Source: Ceratorhiza oryzae-sativae (lineage: Eukaryota; Basidiomycota; Agaricomycetes; Cantharellales; Ceratobasidiaceae). Taken from it: a DNA stretch of 64,000 nt. The translations under genes were made by a program, and so were the position numbers. This document shows, piece by piece, positions 49,389 to 60,533 of the stretch. How positions within the stretch are numbered: the first letter of the stretch is position 1; each line of letters opens with the position of its first letter. The notes beneath the pieces were generated by a model. The model made no database searches and was not told the DNA's origin. It saw nothing but the letters and a program-made list of their open reading frames with translations. Location of the stretch: positions 744,001 through 808,000 of the forward strand of contig JARWMV010000251.1 in assembly GCA_030998015.1 (NCBI GenBank). The letters run 5' to 3'.

Positions 49389-50933
49389 AACGGCGTACCA
49401 ACGGCAGGGCGAGGTCACCAAGACAAAACAGAAAACAGGACTAAATATCAGAACGATCCCGAGGGAAGCGGAAAACGGAAATATTGGGGAAGTCGATGAG
49501 AGCCAAAAGGTCACCTCCTAGGGTCAATATTATTTGAAATGTCCAGGCAAAAACGTGTGTTACACCAAGTTACATGTTGATTTACTGTAAATGTGCTTTG
49601 AGTGCACTAGAGCACTGTCAATGAGCCTCATCAACTCCCGACCGACTCGCATCATGCCACAGTAAGTCGTTTTTTCTACACAATCGCTGGCAAATTTAAA
49701 GGGTAGCTGAATCCTATAGGTGCTTTCACCCTAATAAATTAGCGCTTAGGCGTTCTAAGCCTATAAAATACTCATTCTTAGATGGTGCGTCGAATCGCTC
49801 CCTGTTCCGGCTGTTGGAAAGCTCATGGTCATCCGTGGCATGCTTGCCACCATTGTACCCCCCCAAAAGACCCTCAGCATTGACGTCGATTCCTTTACAC
49901 TTGTCGTCCTGGAGATTCCGAGCTCGTCCCTAGCATCAAGCACTTCTATGGGTACTACCGGAAAGCAGAAACGCCAGCTGATTGCAGCTCGCCTCCAGAC
50001 CCAAGCCAAGATGGTGAAGTCTGCCACGCATATAGTGAAGAAGTCGAACACCTCCTCGGAAGTCAGCTCGTAAATATTGCGAATTCTTAATGATATGAAC
50101 TGAATCCCAACGTAAACTGAAGCCTGAACCGTAATCTCGCCCTCTCGGTCCCAATGGACCCATCTTTACTTTGCCTGTTGTTTGTATGCCTGATTCGAGT
50201 ATCAACAGGATTATCTGCAACTTTTAAATTTGAAAAGCAGAAGCGTAAGATCAGGGGACCTGGGCGGGCCGCTTCTAGTCATTTATCGTGCCAAAAACCT
50301 TGCCTATATCCAGCGAGGAGCCTTTACGTAGGAGTCAGCGTCACGTGCCTCGAATCCTTCCCTTTTTTTAATGCATATTTAACGAGCTACATGAACACAA
50401 TGTCAAACCGCTCGGAGTAGAAGACGCATAGAGGAGCGAGAAGTGTAAGAGGGACAGTAAGCAGAGGGCGAGGAAGAGACGGGCACGTCGTACAAATCCG
50501 GAACTAAGATAAGAAAAGGGAAAGAGCAACCGAAATCAACAAGGACCAGCGACATAACTTTTGCGAAAGAATCATAGTGCGAAATGGAGCCGATGAGAGC
50601 AGAGAGGCCTTTCTTCGTGTTGAAGACGCGTAGGAGTGGGAAGGGGACGCGGCGCAAAGCGAGCTGAGCCTCAGAATGAACAGTCTCGCAAAGAATCAAG
50701 GCGCGGCCCCGGCCTGGTCGCGAAGAGTGGGCCCGGGCAACACCCTGCACCGGGGGTACAGGCGGAGTGAAAGTAACACGAAGGGGAGGGCGAGTCCGAG
50801 CGAGACGCCTGAGGTGAGTCACGTGGGAGGAGGGTAACATTATGGCAGAGCACAAAGAGCGCAGCGTCCGAGAGCAAGGGAAGAAGAGAAGAAGGAGGAA
50901 AGTACGGTGCGCGAATAATGGGGAGTTATTGCC
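49389..50933. other. Intergenic, repeat-rich, no convincing gene
   Basis: An open frame around 49775-50073 (+), containing GKLMVIRGMLATIVPP and LSIDVDSFTLVVLEI, reads like protein but starts without a clear ATG context and matches nothing I know; it may be a gene remnant. Open frames at 50403-50855 (-) have poor composition. A short tandem CGGCCAAA-type repeat is at 49374-49395. Confidence 0.4.
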
Positions 50934-51278
50934 GTTTCACAATAAGATGGCGTGGCGCTTACGTTTTGATCAAATACCCAAGACTTTAAGCTCGCTCGAT
51001 CCGATGTTTTCATACTGAGGGTACATGAGTGGTGCCAAAATGCTCGTACGGGTCAGGCGAATCAAGCAACAGAACGAAATTGAGCCTAGACAGACACTTA
51101 AGATATGATTCAGCATCCCAAATTCGGAATTCCTGAAATTTCTCCTTGTTACCCGATTCTCCTCCCCACTTCGATCATTCTTATGTATCTGAGACTCAAC
51201 GCCGGGTGTAGAACGAGGCCAAAGTCGTATATATTTATTTGATCAAAACGTAAGCTCCCCGCCATCTTATTGTGAAAC
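50934..51278. mobile_element. MITE-like non-autonomous element with 43-bp inverted ends
   Basis: 50934-50976 and 51236-51278 are inverted copies with two mismatches in 43 bases, outer end GTTTCACAATAAG. The 259-base interior has no coding capacity. Short internal size, long inverted ends and lack of genes fit a MITE. Weak similarity continues a further ten or so bases outward, so exact ends and target duplication are not fixed. Confidence 0.72.
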
Positions 51279-51439
51279 AGTAAAAACCAAAAGGGTTGCC
51301 TTGTTTGGTGAAGGCGTTCGTGCGTCCGAGGAAAACTATGAGTTCGTCGATCCTATTGTCGTGCCGAGGATATCAGGTAGGGTGAGCATATCTCTGTGAT
51401 CTGTGGTAAAGAGGCGATGAAAGCCAGCGTAGTTGGGGA

Positions 51440-51830
51440 AATCTAGGAGTATATGCTGTCTAGTTTAAAGAGGCTCACCACGAGGGCAATATATGATCTC
51501 ATTTGGGACGAACCGTTCATAGTATTATCCGATGAAGATGTGACCTGTGAGTACTTGAGCGAGGCGTGAAAGGAAGGATTTTGGGGTGTTGAGGGGGAGT
51601 TTGCTGGGTTTGGTCGAGGGTGCTGTTCGGTTTGCGGGTGCGAAGAAGCCGCTAGGTTCACGATTTGGCCAAGTTTCGAACCAGTCGTCTGTCGTTTTAG
51701 CCTTAGATTCGCGCTTGATGTTAGTAAGTAATTTCCTTTCGATTCTTCTTCTGTGGGATGATGCTCGTTGAGCCATCTTGTCGGCGAGTTCACGGCCTCG
51801 TCAAACCCTTGGTGACGCGATACTAGTAAG
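51440..51830 (-). pseudogene. Decayed LINE fragment: RNase H tail and post-RNase H region
   Basis: Reading minus from 51830, ELADKMAQRASSHRRR resembles the last RNase H motif of fungal non-LTR elements. It is followed by the family-like WFETWPNREPSGFFAPANR and TPKSFLSRLAQVLTGHIFIG. A stop follows at once, then in the same frame YYERFVPNEI and CPRGEP, the usual continuation. Another stop lies upstream. No reverse transcriptase or ends are seen nearby, so this is a dead 3' fragment. Confidence 0.65.
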
Positions 51831-52652
51831 CACATGTCATCTACTACACATGTTTCCCAATTTTGAAATAAATGTGTTTCAAGTAACATCATCTGGATTC
51901 TTTCGTGGCATCATATGATCTACACCAATTTGGGCCTGTCGATCCCGCCGTTACACATTTACACGCCGTAAACTCTTCAGATTGTGGATGAGATTGTGGA
52001 TGAACGTATTCGGATCGCTCGTGAAACGGACAAGTGAGCGCCCCCGCGGGATGGGCTACTGATCATACCGACTTTGTAGACTTCACTGGTTCATGGCGAA
52101 TTTTCAAACTGCCGCCCATATCTCGACGAGTATTCCCCGAACCACGGCTAGCAAAGAAATCGTCATATGTGCGACCAGGGATAGTCACCTCTTTAACTCA
52201 TTTGGGCGTATTGGGCGCCAGCTTGCTGTCGGCGTATCAAACAACCGATGATTGTCGCCCTGAGCATTATCCTCCGGGCTTGACCCATTTCAGCCTCGTC
52301 GCCGCCCAAGCGCCCTTTGCGCAACGAGTGCGAACACAGTTCCGAAGGCTCCCGCCCAGCGTTGAACCAGGAACTGGATGGTACGACCCGAGTTGGTGCG
52401 CAGCGCCGACTAAGGTTTGGGCACCGCTGGCTACTCGATAGGATTGACAGACTGGCAGTGGGCCAGCGGGGCGAGCCCCAGGGTAGCGAACTAGGCGAGG
52501 CAGTTCCATTGAGGCGCGAGATGTCGGCCAAGGCCGTGATCGTGGCGATGCCGTAATATGAGCGAATATATTTGGGCCGATCACACACGCTCACTGCTAT
52601 ATCAGCTCACTCCACGCGCAGCCAACCCCGCTCTCCAGACGACCACCTCGGC
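51831..52652. other. Intergenic, no gene recognised
   Basis: About 820 bases. Open frames around 52034-52441 (+) and 52193-52594 (-) overlap and match nothing. The right part should hold the promoter of the next gene. Confidence 0.4.
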
Positions 52653-54778
52653 ATGGCGCGCAACGTCGTCGCGTACTACTGCTCAGGCCACGGCTACGGA
52701 CATGCGACGCGCGTGTCGGGTGCGTATCTTTCGCCGTCGTCGGTGACATCATGCGTGCTTACATGTTGTTGCTCCTAGCCTTCACAACACATCTTCTCCA
52801 GCTCGGGGACCGTTTTGAAGTCTACATTGTGTCTTCTGCGCCCGCCCACATCTTTTCCGACTGCCTCAAAATCTCTGAGCGCTGTCACTACCGGTTTGCC
52901 GAAATAGACCCCGTGGTTGTGCAGCCCCTAGCGTACCGGTATGTATCTCATGGTAACGCGACATTGCTTGGCATAAGCTGATGCCTCACATACAGTGTTG
53001 ACCGAGACAAGAGCGTTCGAGTGCTTGAGCGGTTCCTTCGCCAGCGAGATGCGAAAATTGCCCAGGAGCTCGAATGGCTCCAGGAAACGCGTGTGACATG
53101 CGTCCTTAGTGATTCGGCCTTTCTCGCCTGGTACGTATCATGGTGATCCTCCTCGTGTCTTGGCATTTGTTTCTTATCTTTGCAATACAGTGCTGCTGCC
53201 AACGCAGCTTCACTCCCTTGTGCGCTCGTTACCAATTTCACCTTCGACTCGGTTTACTCGTATCTCGGCACCTTGTTCATCGACGAATCCACATCTACCC
53301 AACCCCACGACGCTCATTTGGACAAGCCGACCCAAGAACTCCCGCCTGACATCCCCATCCCTGAATCGATCCTCGCGCCTCTGGTCAACCGGATTGTGGC
53401 CGACTACCGATGTGCAGACTTGCTTCTTCGCCTCCCCGGAGCGATCCCAATTCCATCATTCTCCCCTACGCACCCTCTCCCTGCCCCTGACTGGGTTTCA
53501 CTCGACACGTGCAGGTTCAAGCCCGAAGTGACGAGCACGTTGCTCGAGCCCGTGTCAGAGCTTGCTTTGTACCCCAGCGTGCCATTCCCCTCTGGGAAAC
53601 CCAAACCGGTCGGAAGGGAAATGAGGCAAGCACCGCTCCTGGTTAGGCACCCGACACCGGACATGGATCGAGCCCAACTTCTCGAGTACATTGGCGTTCC
53701 CGCAACGTACCACGCGCACAAGGTCTTGATTGTCTCATTCGGTGGTCAGGTGATCAAGCGTCCGACTGGCACGCGCACTCCTTCTCGTGCAGCATCACCG
53801 AACCAATCTCCACCCCCAGGCACTCCTCCCGGAACGACCATCTCCTTACAGACGCCCACACCTGCAAGGCGCCCTGGCCATACGCGCAACACATCAAGTG
53901 TCGCCTCATTGTCACTGACAGCACCCGGCGGTGACCACTCGCAGCAGCTCCAAGCGGCGTTGGCTAGCCCGCAACGAATTGCGACTCCATCACACATCTA
54001 TGTGCCGGGTGCGCCGCCTGCGTCGAACCCAACCTCGCCGATGCTTTCGAATGGGAGACAAAACTCGCTCGGCGCCGGCCCCGCGTTTTCGAGCTTCTTT
54101 ACTCCACCCAGCCCTGCTACGGAGGACGCTCCTGGTGCACTCGCCCCAGGTGCGTTTATCGAGTCCACCAACCCAAGGAGCTCTTACAACCACCTTCATA
54201 TCTCCTCCCAACTCCAGACGATTCGAATGCGTCTTCTCCGACCGAGGAAATGGGCGAACCAGATTTGTATACCTTACTTCCTGAGGGCTGGATTGCGATT
54301 GTGTGTGGAGTCGCCAAGAATTGGGGCGAGGAAGATTTACCTGAGCGGTTCTTTGTGGCGCCGAGGGATGTGTATATGCCGGACGTGACGGCCATTGGGG
54401 ATGTGTTGCTGGGCAAGCTGGGATATGGGACGTGTGCAGAATGTGTGGATAGCTGCACACCGTTTGTATATGGTATGTCTCGTTTTCGCTTCCGCCTTTG
54501 GTTATAATTAATCTATGTTTTGACCAGTTCCTCGAGCGCTCTTTGTCGAAGAGCATGGTCTCCGCATGCTGATGGAGACAGCCGGGACGGGCGTCGAGCT
54601 TCCTAGAGACAGGTACGAAGCGGGTGATTGGGCGTCGACGATTGAGCAGGCGTGGGAAATGGGCAAGGACAAGAAGATTGCTCGTCGGTTGCTTGGTGCA
54701 CGGGGCGATGCGCGGAGGCGGAAGCAGGTGCAGGAGATGGCCAAGGATTTTGAGGACTGGTTGGGCTTGTGGAACTGA
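52653..54778 (+). CDS. GT-B-fold protein related to the N-terminal domain of L-arabinokinase
   Basis: The N-terminus VVAYYCSGHGYGHATRV matches the glycosyltransferase-like first domain of plant L-arabinokinase and bacterial relatives. Next come FEVYIVSSAPAHIF, LQETRVTCVLSDSAFLA and NAASLPCALVTNFTFDSVYSYLG, the same order as in that family. No kinase (GHMP) domain follows. Instead there is a Ser/Pro-rich insert of about 130 residues (about 53760-54170), then PEGWIAIVCGVAKNW and VPRALFVEEHGLR, which fit the second half of a GT-B fold. Five or so short introns. The stop is TGA at 54776-54778. The start was chosen because it puts the glycine-rich motif at the very N-terminus. A sugar-nucleotide ligand is inferred; the reaction is unknown. 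Convergent with the RWD gene. Confidence 0.75.
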
Positions 54779-54975
54779 ACTTTAATCGGACTTTGAACGG
54801 ACACCATCTGAGTGGGAGATGAACATTAGAAAACGGACATTGTATTGAACATTTTCGCCCGTGTATCGAGTTGGCTTGTCTTATTCTTTTGTATGGATTT
54901 GAACTTTGCGTCTGGTTAGATACGTACTACCTACTGAATGCACTAGCCGCTGCTCACCTTGAACATTTTACATCT

Positions 54976-55910
54976 CTACTTGAACTCATTCGCACCAAGC
55001 ACGATCTCCAGAAGCCCTTTCAAGCCCTTTTCCTCCAAGAACGCCCTGACTTCGCCCATGTCGCCCCTATTTGCTCTCGCGCCTCGAGTCGAGATCATTT
55101 CCGTCACTTCTTCCATTCCTTCGAACGCCCTCTTTACGCCTGACTCTCTGTGACGTTCGGTGATCTTTTTCTGGTGCGAGGGGATGTCTGCCCAGCTCTC
55201 CGTCTTGATTCGGGCGATGAAAGCATCGGGCCCGAGGGGTTCAGGGGATTCAACACACAATAACCCGGGTTTCCCAGCTAGGACGAAGCCCGTGATGCGG
55301 TGTGGTGGTGCCAAGTTGACAATGTCTTCACGTTTAGAGCGAGTCGAGAGCGAGGGGAGGTAGAACCATGCGCGCGTAACCATGTCATTTCGGGGGAGTG
55401 CTGGGCTTACGCAAGTGGTTGTTGAGGGAGATGGTCGAGGCCGAGGCTGTAGTTTGGATTTGATGGTATCTGATTGAAGGTGCTCGATGGTTTGCATGAG
55501 CCAGTCTCGACCGTCTTCGGCGCCCTGGACGTCTGGTTTGTGTGATCCGGTGTATGGGGGGAGTGAGGATAAAAGTTCATCGTATGCCGGACGAGAGAGC
55601 CAACTTGATATTTGATTGATAATTCTAGTAGTGGCGCTATGGTCGCCGAAGTAGGAGCCCGTGGTTGAAGGTGCAGAACTACAGTAAGAGTAAGTGGGCA
55701 AGATTCTGAGATGGCGAGGGAGACGACTATGTGTAGGTTCCTGAATGCATCTGGAGATGCCGAGGCAGAAGAATCGAGAAAGTCTCGTAGGGCGACGATC
55801 GTCTCTGTAGTTTCATCGTCGATCTCGAGCTCGCCCTCGCCGTAGAACATGGATGAAAGGAGGTCAGCGATGGACAATTGGGCCTCGAGTGTTTGGTTAT
55901 CCAAAGTCAT
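54976..55910 (-). CDS. RWD-domain protein (RWDD2-like, with DUF1115-type C-terminus); frame break inside the RWD domain
   Basis: RWD domains bind partner proteins, as in GCN2 and RWDD proteins. The start at 55910 gives EAQLSIADLLSSMFYGEGELEI, the typical RWD first helix and strand. The strands SLAISESCPLTLTVVLHLQPRAP follow. The second half of the domain, SSWLSRPAYDELLSSLPPYTG, is in another frame; one base appears missing between about 55620 and 55660. The C-terminal half has HRITGFVLAGKPGLLCVE and a lysine-rich end, as in RWDD2/DUF1115 proteins. The stop is at 54978..54976. Either a consensus error or a young pseudogene; the clean C-terminal half favours error. Role in this fungus unknown. 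Confidence 0.75.
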
Positions 55911-56789
55911 ACGATGTTTTGAAATTGTGGATTGCGAGAAGATATATGCGTTTGGGACGGTGTGGGCGACTGAAGTCAGCGTCAGGGAACCCAAGCAAGC
56001 GTGGTGGCGCCGAGCAAGATCATGGCACAAAACTCTGACTAGCCCTGACGTCAGGATGGTGGATAAGGCTCGGCCATAATATGACCCAAGAAAGATTCGA
56101 TGCATCTCCCTCTTCGTAAATCATTTCGGAACTGATGAATTTCATCTACAATCTGGCAGCACATTCAGACAATGATACAATGCCGATATTGGTGGCGGGT
56201 TTCGAAGGATCACGTGCTTCAGCCTGGTTTCTTCCGTGCCATCGTAACCACACCCACCCTGGAAACTGTAGAAATCCTGCACGGCTGGGCTCTCTGAGCG
56301 AATATTGAGTGGATTCGAGAGCTAGATCCTTGGATGATTTTCTGAATTAAGCGACGCTTGGCCCGGAAGATATCTCCCAGTTGGAAACGGAGCACGTTGC
56401 TGTTTTTACTGCGTTGGTTCAAGTATCAGCGGAACAAAGCTTGATTGATGAAACCTGATCCGGTGTGATTTCGAGTTGGAGCTGCTAGGCGCGAACGACG
56501 TTTCTCAGATGAACACAAGTTGTGCAAGCACTCGCTCGTTCAACGTTGGTGTGTCTGGTGAAGCACCAAATGGAGAATGCATCGAACGTGCATGCACGTG
56601 TTCTCCGTAACTTCGTTTTCGGGAGTATTATATCGTAAGATCTGCCTGGTTCCATCAAAGGTATGGTGATGGTTCTCATAAAAATACTTCTATAGAGTTT
56701 TTGTCCTACCTATTCCGGTGTCTAGCCCAACATGGTTAAATATCAAAACAACAGCTCGGGATCAATTCGTACGGTGACTATTGCTTCCC
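55911..56789. other. Intergenic, no gene recognised
   Basis: About 880 bases between the RWD gene and the left arm of the inverted duplication. A short minus-strand frame at 56219-56422 is basic, but I do not recognise it and cannot support it. Confidence 0.4.
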
Positions 56790-57085
56790 GTTGCCATGTT
56801 TGTCTCGCCAAGGCAGGCCATCCAGAGCTCATGTGAGTTCTTCGCCCGCCCCGCATTGCCAATCGCCCACTCATCTGTTGCGCTTCTGGCGCGGATGTAG
56901 CATCCATCTGCCTTCCCGCCTTTGTATATTCCTCTCACAGCACGGTCTATACTCGTGATAGAGTGTGCCACACGCCGTGGTCGTGACTACCCGCACTGCC
57001 TGCCCCGATGCTTCGCGCCCAACGGCCGCCGCGGAGGAAACCCATGAGGACTAGAGGTGTCCGTTCGCACAATGCTGCCCACTGC

Positions 57086-57092
57086 TATATAA
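57086..57092 (+). promoter_or_regulatory. TATA box of Egh16-like copy 1
   Basis: TATATAA lies 217 bases before the start codon at 57309. It is conserved in the mirrored copy. The long leader may contain an intron, since an AG-ending pyrimidine tract is not obvious there. Confidence 0.45.
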
Positions 57093-57308
57093 ACTTGCGC
57101 TCGCCCAACACTCTTTCCTCACTCTGGTAGTCCTCTCCTGTTCGACACGACATTTCTTCAGCTCCAGTGCAGGTTCACTCTTCGTCTTTTTGCTCTCTAC
57201 TTTGCATTCGCATCCAAGGTCTGTCCTTCTTTCATCGTTCCGTTGCGATTGGACTGACACGGCCTAGTGACCGGTTCACATCTACTCCAATCCTTCTATA
57301 GTTTCAAC

Positions 57309-58534
57309 ATGTTCTCCAAGTCTACCCTCGTCTCTGTCTTGTTCGCGCTCAGCGCAGTATCCTCGGTCAGCGCTCACGGCGTCCTGACCGCCGTCACCGG
57401 GTCCAACGGCGTCACCGCCCAGGGTTTCGGAGTTGTCGAATCGACTCCTCGCGACGGCACTCGCCGCAATCCGTTCCAGGTCAGTCCGGTCCGGTCCACA
57501 TCCGTGTGGTGTTTGTCCACTGACTGGTTTCGCCGGAACAGACCGACAGTTCAATCATCCGAGACAGGGAGATCGCCAGCGGCAAGGCTAGCGCCTGCGG
57601 TCGAACTCTGGCTGGCGGTGTCAACGACATCGCCGCTCAGATGGATGGTGGGTGCCATAGTTACCCTGTCGTGTTCGTTTGCTGACCGTCGGTCATGGAC
57701 TGGATGTTTGCAGCCGCCGCATCGGCCGGGATGCCCGCCGCCAACCCTGACGGCACTGTCACAATGACGCTCCACCAGGTCAACGGCGACGGCGCTGGGT
57801 GAGTTGATCGTTCTATACAGAGCGTAGCCGCGGCAATCCTGACACGGACCTGGAACGCATATAGCCCTTACACATGCGACGTGTCGACCGACGGTACCGG
57901 CCAGACCTTCGTGGCCATGAAGGTCGTGACCAACGTGCCGGGCACCAACTCGCGATCGAACGCAAAGGCCACCGACTTCCCTCTGGTGGCTCAGATGCCT
58001 GCGTACGTCTTTGGTACTTTGGATGTCGATAGTATCTTGTAGCTAATGGTGTGATTGTTCGTTCGACAGCGGTGCGGCTTGCACAGGTGGACCAAACGGT
58101 GACGCCTGCCTGGTGCGATGCCGAAATGCGGCACGAGCTGGACCATTCGGAGGATGCGTTGCGGTGACCGGACCTGATGCGGCGACTGGCGGAAACGCAA
58201 CGACTCCCGCCGCTGGTGCCGGTGCCGGTGCTGGTGCTGGTGCGGCCCCCGCCGCTGGTGCTGGTGCTGGTACTGGAGCCGGTGCTGGTGCCGCAGCCGG
58301 AGGTGCCAAGGTTAGTCTCCCCATTCTCTCTCCGATCCCTCGTACTTATCGGCGATCCCCATCTAGGCCGGCAAAAAGGTCACCCGATCCAACGACGTCT
58401 CCCTCGAGGACGCCGATGCGGCCCTCGCCGAGGACCTCTACAAGCGCGCCTTGGACGTCGTCAAGTCCTTCGAGAAGAGGCGCGTCCTCAAGACCAGGAT
58501 CGTCGGCGCCGCCAAGGCTGGCAAGTGGATCTAA
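57309..58534 (+). CDS. Egh16-like (DUF3129) secreted protein, copy 1
   Basis: The family (gEgh16 of barley powdery mildew, MAS/GAS proteins of the rice blast fungus) is linked to appressoria and host penetration; the molecular function is not established. Exons 57309..57480, 57542..57647, 57714..57798, 57865..58002, 58070..58310 and 58367..58534 all join in frame. A signal peptide ends SSVSA and the mature protein would start HGVLTAVTG. Family blocks follow: GFGVVESTPRDGTRRNPFQ, DREIASGKASACGRTLAGG, VTMTLHQVNGDGAGPYTCDV and DACLVRCRNAARAGPFGGC, with paired cysteines. A Gly/Ala repeat (about 58212-58310) and a basic tail KRRVLKTRIVGAAKAGKWI end it. It is intact. An N-terminal His plus a His in TLHQVN suggests a copper histidine-brace; this is inference. 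Confidence 0.9.
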
Positions 58535-58655
58535 GCCACACGTGTTGGAGTATTGGTCGCTGTTTCTGGTTTTATATTTCCTCTATGTATGCGTTTGCAA
58601 AGGACAGCTGGAGCATTTAGATGTTGTTTATTTCACTGCTGTATATAGTCGTTAG

Positions 58656-59110
58656 CTAGTCAATGGAGAGACTGTCACGATTCGCGGTTGTGGGATCATT
58701 GAGCCCATTTCGTTCTAGTGTCGCCCGACGAGACTGGTGCTTGGCGACTCTTTTCAACGGGAAGTAGGTCCTGGATTGGAGCTGAATGACGAAGGCCCGA
58801 GCTACTTGTCTAATGCCATCGGCACGAAGTTTATCCACCTGAATCAAAGAGACAGACATTTCACCTTGACATAATAGTTGAGGTTCCCGTACCGGGTGGT
58901 GCACCTTACTTCTCGAGGGCTTGAGGGGGGCGACTGGTTGGCCTTGATTGGAAGCTCTAGGATTTGAATATCGCCAACGGTGGCCGTAAAGTGAGACACC
59001 GCTTTTGGCTGCTTGATGAGTTTATGTGAGAGGTTAGACGTCGCCTCTGCAATTGCCCCTTCAGCTCAGGTGAGGAGCTTGATCGCGTTCAAACGTAGTC
59101 CATCACCCGA
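58656..59110 (-). pseudogene. Coding-like remnant, left arm
   Basis: Reading minus, a frame with LRLNAIKL, AIAEATSNLSHKLIK and FTATVGDIQILELPIKAN is protein-like but carries a stop after KLLT and others. A second frame adds NYYVKVKC and DGIRQVARAFVIQL. The right-arm copy (61401-61846) is partly open where this one is closed. I cannot name the family. Probably a decayed gene present before the duplication. Confidence 0.35.
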
Positions 59111-59984
59111 GCAACTGAATCCGCCTCCCAGCCCAAAAGCAGGGATACTTATGATATAATCATCAAATAACTTGCATTAAACAAGCATATAATGAGGTAC
59201 AACACGGAAACGATTACATCGTGGGTTGAATAGCGGTTTCAGACATGAACTTAGAATGGGGTGGCCCCGCTAATGCTAAGGCAGCCTATGAATAAAAAGC
59301 AATATGCATAATTAGCAAACAGGGGTCGTGTGGATGGCAGAAGAAAGAAAAAAAAGGGAAAGCAGGGAGCTCACGATGGACAGGATCGGTGTGATGAGAC
59401 AGGGAGTAGGGGGCGTACATCGGTGTTGGGCGCGGAAAGGCAGCGCGGAGTGCAGCGGCTTCGAGCCACGCGACATCCGACGAAGCGTATAGGGGGCTAC
59501 CTCGACACAGTCCCTGTGGGTGAGCACCCGATGTCCCTAGCTCGCGCGGACGCCGTAGCGCCAGGACCAGGTGCTCAACCCGGCGGACACACGTGTTTCT
59601 CGAGGGTTTGACTAAGCTAGCTGCTCGAGAGGGAGGATGTCTAGAGCGAGGGGAAAAGTCAGGCGCAGGAGATAGGGGCAAGTAGAAGATGAGCTCACCT
59701 CCCCGGCAGCCGCTGGATACTAGGGGATCCACGAGTATTGGAAGCCTTGGTAAGGCGCCGAGTTGCGCTGGGGCGATCGTCGCTGGTCTATGACATGGCC
59801 CGTTATCAAGGGCGGTCAGCTTCGAACTCGTGGCACAGGAGAGGGACATACGCATGCCGCGCGACTCGCAGTCGCCGATGGGAAAGCGGGTAGGAGGTGA
59901 AGGGTAAAGCCGCAGCCACTCGAAGTGAGAGGCAGGCGGTTGGTGGTGGTGGTTGAGGATGAGTCGCTAGGTGGGGGAGGGGAG

Positions 59985-59992
59985 ATTTTATA
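59985..59992 (-). promoter_or_regulatory. TATA box near the inner end of the left arm
   Basis: TATAAAAT on the minus strand with a pyrimidine-rich downstream leader, mirrored exactly at 60526-60533. It would drive transcription leftward, away from the centre. No convincing coding exon was found downstream (frames at 59286-59855 lack any family match), so it may serve a non-coding or unrecognised transcript. Confidence 0.4.
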
Positions 59993-60154
59993 GCTACCAA
60001 GGTCCATGAAGATCCAAGCAGATGAACACAACGGACTCACGTGAGTGCGGCCAAGTACGATGAGCGGTCGAGGTCGCTGGCCGGAAGCAGGACCTCAGGC
60101 CAGGCCGGTCGGTCTGGACTTGGCCTCTATGCTTTTGCAACGTCTCAAGGCCAC

Positions 60155-60363
60155 CCAGCAGTTTTAATAATCTCACAAAAGCCCCAGTTAGTTTTAAAGT
60201 GATAAGACGCATAGTTCGCATATAAATGCTTGGATTCGTATGTCGGGATTTGTGTATCGGCGTTGACATATATGCGCTAGCGTATAGAAAACTATTAGGA
60301 AAGAGCATGCATATATGTAATTTTCATTTATTTGAACTATTGAAGGAGGCTTAATGCTGATAA
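60155..60363. other. Spacer of the inverted duplication (209 bp)
   Basis: Unique A/T-rich bases between the two arms. It has no gene. Weak pairing continues a few bases into each side (CAG shared after the last matching GGCCAC). Confidence 0.85.
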
Positions 60364-60525
60364 GTGGCCGTGAGACGTTGCAAAAGCATAGAGGCCAAGT
60401 CCAGACCGACCGGCCTGGCCTGAGGTCCTGCTTCCGGCCAGCGACCTCGACCGCTCATCGTACTTGGCCGCACTCACGTGAGTCCGTTGTGTTCATCTGC
60501 TTGGATCTTCATGGACCTTGGTAGC

Positions 60526-60533
60526 TATAAAAT
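60526..60533 (+). promoter_or_regulatory. TATA box near the inner end of the right arm
   Basis: TATAAAAT, the mirror of 59985-59992, facing right. It is followed by a pyrimidine-rich leader. Confidence 0.4.

Larger units (their letters stand above)
56790..60154 (+). repeat. Left arm of large inverted duplication (about 3.37 kb)
   Basis: The arm matches 60364-63704 in reverse orientation. Mirrored coordinates add up to 120,518 near the centre, 120,502 and then 120,490 further out, and 120,495 near the outer end, so only a few small indels separate the arms. One is a 12-bp in-frame loss in the Egh16-like gene of the right arm. Identity is high in and near the gene and falls to roughly 70% at the outer 50 bases, where similarity fades. 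Confidence 0.93.

Noticed and set aside
50403..50855. 150-codon minus-strand open frame
   Set aside because: Low-quality composition rich in Arg/Pro/Ser, no domain, and an equally long frame overlaps it.
56219..56422. Small basic minus-strand frame as a ribosomal or nucleic-acid-binding protein
   Set aside because: No recognisable motif and no exon partners.
59286..59855. 189-codon minus-strand frame in the left arm, mirrored in part on the right
   Set aside because: Shared because the DNA is duplicated, not because it is conserved protein; the right copy is shortened by a frameshift and composition is poor.
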